NCBI GenBank assembly: GCA_943359405.1
Contig: CALRHO010000033.1
Coordinates: 1-8,144 of the forward strand
Direction: 5' to 3'
Source of the DNA: Candidatus Nomurabacteria bacterium
GTDB lineage: Bacteria; Patescibacteriota; Minisyncoccia; Phycocordibacterales; UBA918
Length of the DNA stretch: 8,144 nucleotides
The translations under genes and the position numbers were made by a program. Positions 5,504 through 8,144 of this stretch are shown here, one piece after another; within the stretch, counting starts at the first letter, position 1, and each line of letters opens with the position of its first letter. The notes under the pieces are model-generated. The model was not told where the DNA came from. It was given only the letters and a program-made list of their open reading frames with translations, and did no database searches.

Positions 5504-6451
5504 ATGCGCATTCAGTTTTTGCTCCTCCTTATAGTAACGGCAGTGCTCTCGGTCGGGTATTGGTATACCAATACCGCAGCGCAGTGTCCAATCCCGCTCT
5601 CATACCGGCTCGGTGATTATGACGAGCGCTTTGCACTCCCACCTGAGCGGGTACGTGAAATTATTAGCGAAGCCGCAGACGCCTGGGAAGCAGCGCTCGG
5701 GCGCGACCTCTTTGTATACGATGAGTCAGCAGCGTTTGTGATTGATTTTGTGTTTGATGAGCGGCAGCGGCGGGCGGTGAGCGCGGCGGTTACGAGAGAA
5801 CGGCTCGATGAGCAGGCGGCTGTCACTGCCGAGACCAAAGAGACGGTCGAGCGCCTTTCGGCTGAGTACGAGCGAGTGCGTGCCAAGTATGATGATCGAG
5901 TAGCTGCCTACGAACGTCGCTTAGCTCGGTATAACGCACAGGTGGAGGCTGCTAACGAGGCGGGTGGAATAGCGTCGGCAGATGTGGCCAGTTTTCGTCT
6001 TGAAGAGGAAGCACTCCGCTCCGAGCAGGAGCAGCTCGCCGCCTTAATGCGTGACCTCAACAGCCTAGTCGATACGCTCAATGAGGTGGGTGAGTCTGGA
6101 AACGCGCTTGTACAGTCATATAATGAGGCGGTGGCGCAGTATAACAATCGGTACGCCGAGGCGGGAGCTTTTACCCAAGGCGAATACCGAGGTGACCGTA
6201 TTACTATCTATAAGTACACCGATGAGACCGAGTTGCGACAAGTGCTTGCTCATGAGCTGGGACATGCGCTCGGGGCTGATCATGTTGAGGAGGAGACGGC
6301 AATCATGTACTATTTACTTGAGCAGCAACGTGACGTGCTCACCATAACGCCGCCCGATGTGGACGCAGTGCGGGCTGTCTGTGGTACGGGCGACGAGTGG
6401 TCCCACCGCCTGCGTCATGTAATTCGAACCGCGCTGGCCTTATTATCCTAA
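5504..6451 (+). CDS. Exported matrixin-like zinc metalloprotease with coiled-coil insert
   Basis: This 315-residue protein has an N-terminal signal or membrane anchor (residues about 4-20, QFLLLLIVTAVLSVGYW), so the rest should be outside the cytoplasmic membrane. The first half of a metzincin/matrixin-type fold follows (about 28-88: CPIPLSYRLGDYDERF, then a helix with AADAWEAALGRDLF and strand FVIDFVFDE). Residues about 90-215 are a highly charged heptad-like coiled coil rich in E, R, A and Q (ERLSAEYERVRAKYDDRVAAYERRLARY and on), broken near 151-162. The fold then resumes with GDRITIYKYTD and the zinc motif H250-E251-LGH254-ALG257-ADH260 (HExxHxxGxxH), followed by AIMYY with M268 as a likely Met-turn. 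The substrate is unknown. The downstream SIMPL gene begins 16 bases later, suggesting an operon. The catalytic class is clear from the motif; the exact family is inference. Confidence 0.88.
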   Translation: MRIQFLLLLIVTAVLSVGYWYTNTAAQCPIPLSYRLGDYDERFALPPERVREIISEAADAWEAALGRDLFVYDESAAFVIDFVFDERQRRAVSAAVTRERLDEQAAVTAETKETVERLSAEYERVRAKYDDRVAAYERRLARYNAQVEAANEAGGIASADVASFRLEEEALRSEQEQLAALMRDLNSLVDTLNEVGESGNALVQSYNEAVAQYNNRYAEAGAFTQGEYRGDRITIYKYTDETELRQVLAHELGHALGADHVEEETAIMYYLLEQQRDVLTITPPDVDAVRAVCGTGDEWSHRLRHVIRTALALLS

Positions 6452-6467
6452 GCAATACACAAAACGT

Positions 6468-7259
6468 ATGATGGGAACATTTTTTAGTACAACGTATAAC
6501 CGCGTACTCGGCACTATGGCCCTAGTTGGGCTAGTGGCCGCGCTCGGTGCCTATGCGTACTACACGCTCAAGCAAGCAGAGTACCTATATGCGGGACCAG
6601 TTAGTATTTCGGTAATGGGTGAGGGTGAAGTACTGGCGGTACCTGATATTGGCCAGTTCACTTTTACGGTAATCGCTTCTGGCTCTGACGCCACCATTGC
6701 TCAAGATGATGCGGGGAAGCGCAATAACGACATCATAGCCTACCTCAAAGAGCAGGGTGTAGAGGAACGACACATCAAGACTGAGCAATATTCACTCTAT
6801 CCAAGGTATCGCTGGGAACAGCAGCCCTGTGCGTATGGCCAATTTTGTCCTGGGGGTGAGCAAGTCCAAGACGGATTTGAGGTGAGTCAAACCGTTTCAG
6901 TCAAGGTGAAGGAACTCTCAAAAGCCGGTAATCTTATTACCGGAGTCGGGGAGCGTGGTGCTACTAATCTTTCTGGTCTCACCTTTACTGTTGAGGATGA
7001 GGAAGTGCTCAAGACTGAGGCTCGCGCGCTGGCAATCGCAAACGCCAAACAGCAGGCAGAGGAGCTAGCAAAGCAATTGGACGTACGGATTGTGCGTATG
7101 ATCAATTACTATGATGAAACCGTTCCAGTACCATATGCGGACTACGGAAGTAATCTGGCGATGGATTCACTGTCAGCACGAGTGGCAGAGGTGCCTATTT
7201 TGCCGACCGGAGAACAGTCAACCAAAAGCCGCGTGTCGCTTGTGTACCAGGTAGAGTAA
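6468..7259 (+). CDS. Membrane-anchored SIMPL-domain (DUF541) protein
   Basis: The 263-residue product has one N-terminal membrane segment (residues about 13-33, VLGTMALVGLVAALGAYAYY) and a SIMPL domain for the rest. Family features visible are ISVMGEGEVLAVPDIGQFTFTV (about 46-67), the helix with RNNDIIAYLKEQGVEERHIKTEQYSLYPRY, then VSQTVSVKVKELSKAGNLITGVGERGATNLSGLTFTVEDEE and a helix rich in A, K and E (LKTEARALAIANAKQQAEELAKQL), ending with RVSLVYQVE. SIMPL proteins (YggE/BP26-like) are extracytoplasmic, and some form ring-like oligomers; their molecular role is not settled. Two adjacent ATGs (6468, 6471) could both start it; no Shine-Dalgarno sequence is present. A short insert with two cysteines (QQPCAYGQFCPGG, about 121-133) may form a disulfide. 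It is probably co-transcribed with the upstream protease. Confidence 0.9.
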   Translation: MMGTFFSTTYNRVLGTMALVGLVAALGAYAYYTLKQAEYLYAGPVSISVMGEGEVLAVPDIGQFTFTVIASGSDATIAQDDAGKRNNDIIAYLKEQGVEERHIKTEQYSLYPRYRWEQQPCAYGQFCPGGEQVQDGFEVSQTVSVKVKELSKAGNLITGVGERGATNLSGLTFTVEDEEVLKTEARALAIANAKQQAEELAKQLDVRIVRMINYYDETVPVPYADYGSNLAMDSLSARVAEVPILPTGEQSTKSRVSLVYQVE

Positions 7260-7281
7260 AGGTACGAGACTTCGATGCATT

Positions 7282-7316
7282 AAACCGCGCCGCCCCAAAG
7301 GGTTGGTGCGGTTTTT
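7282..7316 (+). terminator. Intrinsic terminator after the SIMPL gene
   Basis: AAACCGC (7282-7288) pairs with GCGGTTT (7308-7314). The stem continues inward with mostly G-C and G-U pairs (one mismatch) to a 3-base AAA loop, and six T (7311-7316) follow. It closes the 5504-7259 unit and separates it from secE. Confidence 0.9.
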
Positions 7317-7341
7317 TGTGTGCAAAGAGGCAGTGTTGTGT

Positions 7342-7370
7342 TTGACATGATTGGTACCCTACGGTACTAT
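7342..7370 (+). promoter_or_regulatory. Strong sigma70-type promoter for secE-nusG
   Basis: TTGACA (7342-7347) is a perfect -35 and TACTAT (7365-7370) a good -10, with the optimal 17-base spacer. The predicted start is near 7377, giving a leader of about 44 bases before the secE ATG. It lies directly between the terminator of the previous unit and secE. Confidence 0.85.
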
Positions 7371-7381
7371 TAGAAGCAATC

Positions 7382-7404
7382 CGCCCGTGAGGCGTTTTTA
7401 TTTT
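7382..7404 (+). promoter_or_regulatory. Small terminator-like hairpin in the secE leader
   Basis: CGCC (7382-7385) pairs with GGCG (7391-7394) around a 5-base loop and is followed by TTTTTATTTT (7395-7404). It has the shape of an intrinsic terminator or pause site but only four base pairs, and it begins about five bases after the predicted transcription start. A role in early pausing or attenuation is inference. Confidence 0.4.
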
Positions 7405-7420
7405 GGTAACTAAGTTAGGT

Positions 7421-7609
7421 ATGGATGCATTAAGCAAATATTTCCGTGACACGTTCGCTGAGTTGCGACAGGTCGCGTGGCCAACGCAGGCACAAGCCTT
7501 TAAGTACACGTTACTCGTGATTGTAATCTCTACCTTCGTGGCATTGTTTGTTGCTCTCTTCGACTACGTGTTTTCGCTTGGTATTAATACCTTAGTAAGT
7601 CGTCTCTAA
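7421..7609 (+). CDS. secE: Preprotein translocase subunit SecE
   Basis: SecE is the small essential subunit that clamps and stabilises SecY in the SecYEG translocon of the cytoplasmic membrane. ATG 7421 gives 62 residues, the short single-membrane-span form usual outside the Gammaproteobacteria. An in-frame TTG at 7403 would add six residues (MVTKLG), but it lies on the U-tract of the leader hairpin and adds nothing family-like. The amphipathic cytoplasmic helix contains the family signature FAELRQVAWPT (residues about 12-22), followed by KYTLLVIVISTFVALFVALF (about 29-48) as the membrane segment. nusG starts six bases after the stop, the conserved secE-nusG arrangement. Confidence 0.95.
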   Translation: MDALSKYFRDTFAELRQVAWPTQAQAFKYTLLVIVISTFVALFVALFDYVFSLGINTLVSRL

Positions 7610-7614
7610 TTCAT

Positions 7615-8144
7615 ATGGCAAAGCAACTAGGAACCGGAGAGCGTCGTTGGTACGCCATTCACACCTACTCAGGGTATGAAAACGCCGTAACCCGTAACCT
7701 CAAGCAGCGTATCGATTCGCTCGGAATGAACGACAAGATCTTCAATGTCGTGGTACCAACCGAGAAGAAGATTCGCGTCAAGGGCGGTAAGCGGGTGATG
7801 GAAGAGGAGCGTATCTATCCCGGGTATGTACTGGTAGAGATGATTGTAGATGACGAGTCGTGGTATGTGGTGCGTAACACGCCGCGCGTGACTGGCTTTG
7901 TTGGTAGTGGCACTCAGCCAGTACCTCTGACGCAGGCCGAGTACGATTCACTCATGAAGCGCATGAGTACCGATACAGTGAAGCACAAGGTAGATGTAGG
8001 GGAAGGCGACCTCGTGATCATCACCGATGGTCCGTTTAAGGATCTCGAAGGAAAGGTGGGTGGTGTTGATGAAAGGAGCGGCAAGGTTAAGGTTTTGGTT
8101 GCTATGTTTGGCCGGGAGACACCGGTCGAACTCGACTTCCTCCA
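7615..8144 (+). CDS. nusG: Transcription termination/antitermination factor NusG (3' truncated)
   Basis: NusG binds RNA polymerase through its N-terminal domain and links it to Rho or to ribosomal protein S10 through its KOW domain. The frame is open from ATG 7615 to the window edge, giving 176 residues with no stop, so only a few C-terminal residues should be missing. The NGN domain is clear: RRWYAIHTYSGYENAVTRNL (about 10-29), later RIYPGYVLVEM (about 69-79) and WYVVRNTPRVTGFVG. The KOW domain is seen in GDLVIITDGPFKDLEGKVGGVD (about 133-154), then KVKVLVAMFGRETPVELDF. The sequence ahead of the NGN domain is short. Ribosomal protein genes rplK and rplA would be expected next in most bacteria, but that lies outside the window. 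Confidence 0.97.
   Translation, partial: MAKQLGTGERRWYAIHTYSGYENAVTRNLKQRIDSLGMNDKIFNVVVPTEKKIRVKGGKRVMEEERIYPGYVLVEMIVDDESWYVVRNTPRVTGFVGSGTQPVPLTQAEYDSLMKRMSTDTVKHKVDVGEGDLVIITDGPFKDLEGKVGGVDERSGKVKVLVAMFGRETPVELDFL

Noticed and set aside
1..8144. tRNA, rRNA, CRISPR array, insertion sequence or phage remnant
   Set aside because: I looked for tRNA arm motifs, regularly spaced repeats, transposase motifs and terminal inverted repeats and saw none.

Overview
The window looks like a chromosomal segment of an uncultured, small-genome bacterium. A Patescibacteria/CPR lineage such as Parcubacteria is my best guess. The guess rests on gene content (a YibE/F-type membrane protein, MscL, a class I ribonucleotide reductase with an ATP-cone on the small subunit, a SIMPL-domain protein, a matrixin-like protease, short SecE followed by NusG), on weak or absent Shine-Dalgarno sequences before most genes, and on short compact proteins. 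No rRNA or marker tree is available here, so the placement is inference. All convincing genes lie on the + strand, base composition looks fairly even at roughly half G+C, and the standard bacterial code fits every gene.

Layout. Positions 2-328 hold the C-terminal end of a YibE/F-family membrane protein that finishes in a striking histidine tail. Positions 347-829 encode an unrecognised soluble protein and 844-1236 the mechanosensitive channel MscL, followed by a perfect 11-bp hairpin. Positions 1288-1656 carry no convincing gene but do carry a candidate promoter and several hairpins; I read this as a possible structured leader for the nrd genes. Positions 1657-2970 (nrdB with fused ATP-cone) and 3003-4697 (nrdA without ATP-cone) together encode a class I ribonucleotide reductase. 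A 290-base gap follows, with inverted repeats and a very long terminator hairpin. Positions 4991-5443 encode an unrecognised protein whose stop codon lies inside its own terminator. Positions 5504-6451 and 6468-7259 form a two-gene unit for an exported matrixin-like metalloprotease with a coiled-coil insert and a membrane-anchored SIMPL-domain protein, closed by a strong terminator. A near-consensus sigma70-type promoter at 7342-7370 then starts the secE-nusG unit; nusG runs off the right edge.

How the genes work together. NrdB and NrdA make deoxyribonucleotides; here the dATP/ATP-sensing cone sits on the radical-generating subunit rather than on the catalytic one. The NrdA chain has all active-site residues but no C-terminal cysteine pair, so how it is re-reduced is unclear. 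MscL and the YibE/F protein are envelope functions. The protease and SIMPL protein are probably co-transcribed and act outside the cytoplasmic membrane. SecE and NusG are the usual start of the transcription/ribosomal-protein cluster.

No wholly new multi-gene system is evident. The points most worth following are the unusual RNR architecture (ATP-cone NrdB, Asn at an expected metal-ligand position, NrdA lacking the C-terminal cysteines), the structured nrd leader, and the protease whose catalytic fold is split by a coiled coil.
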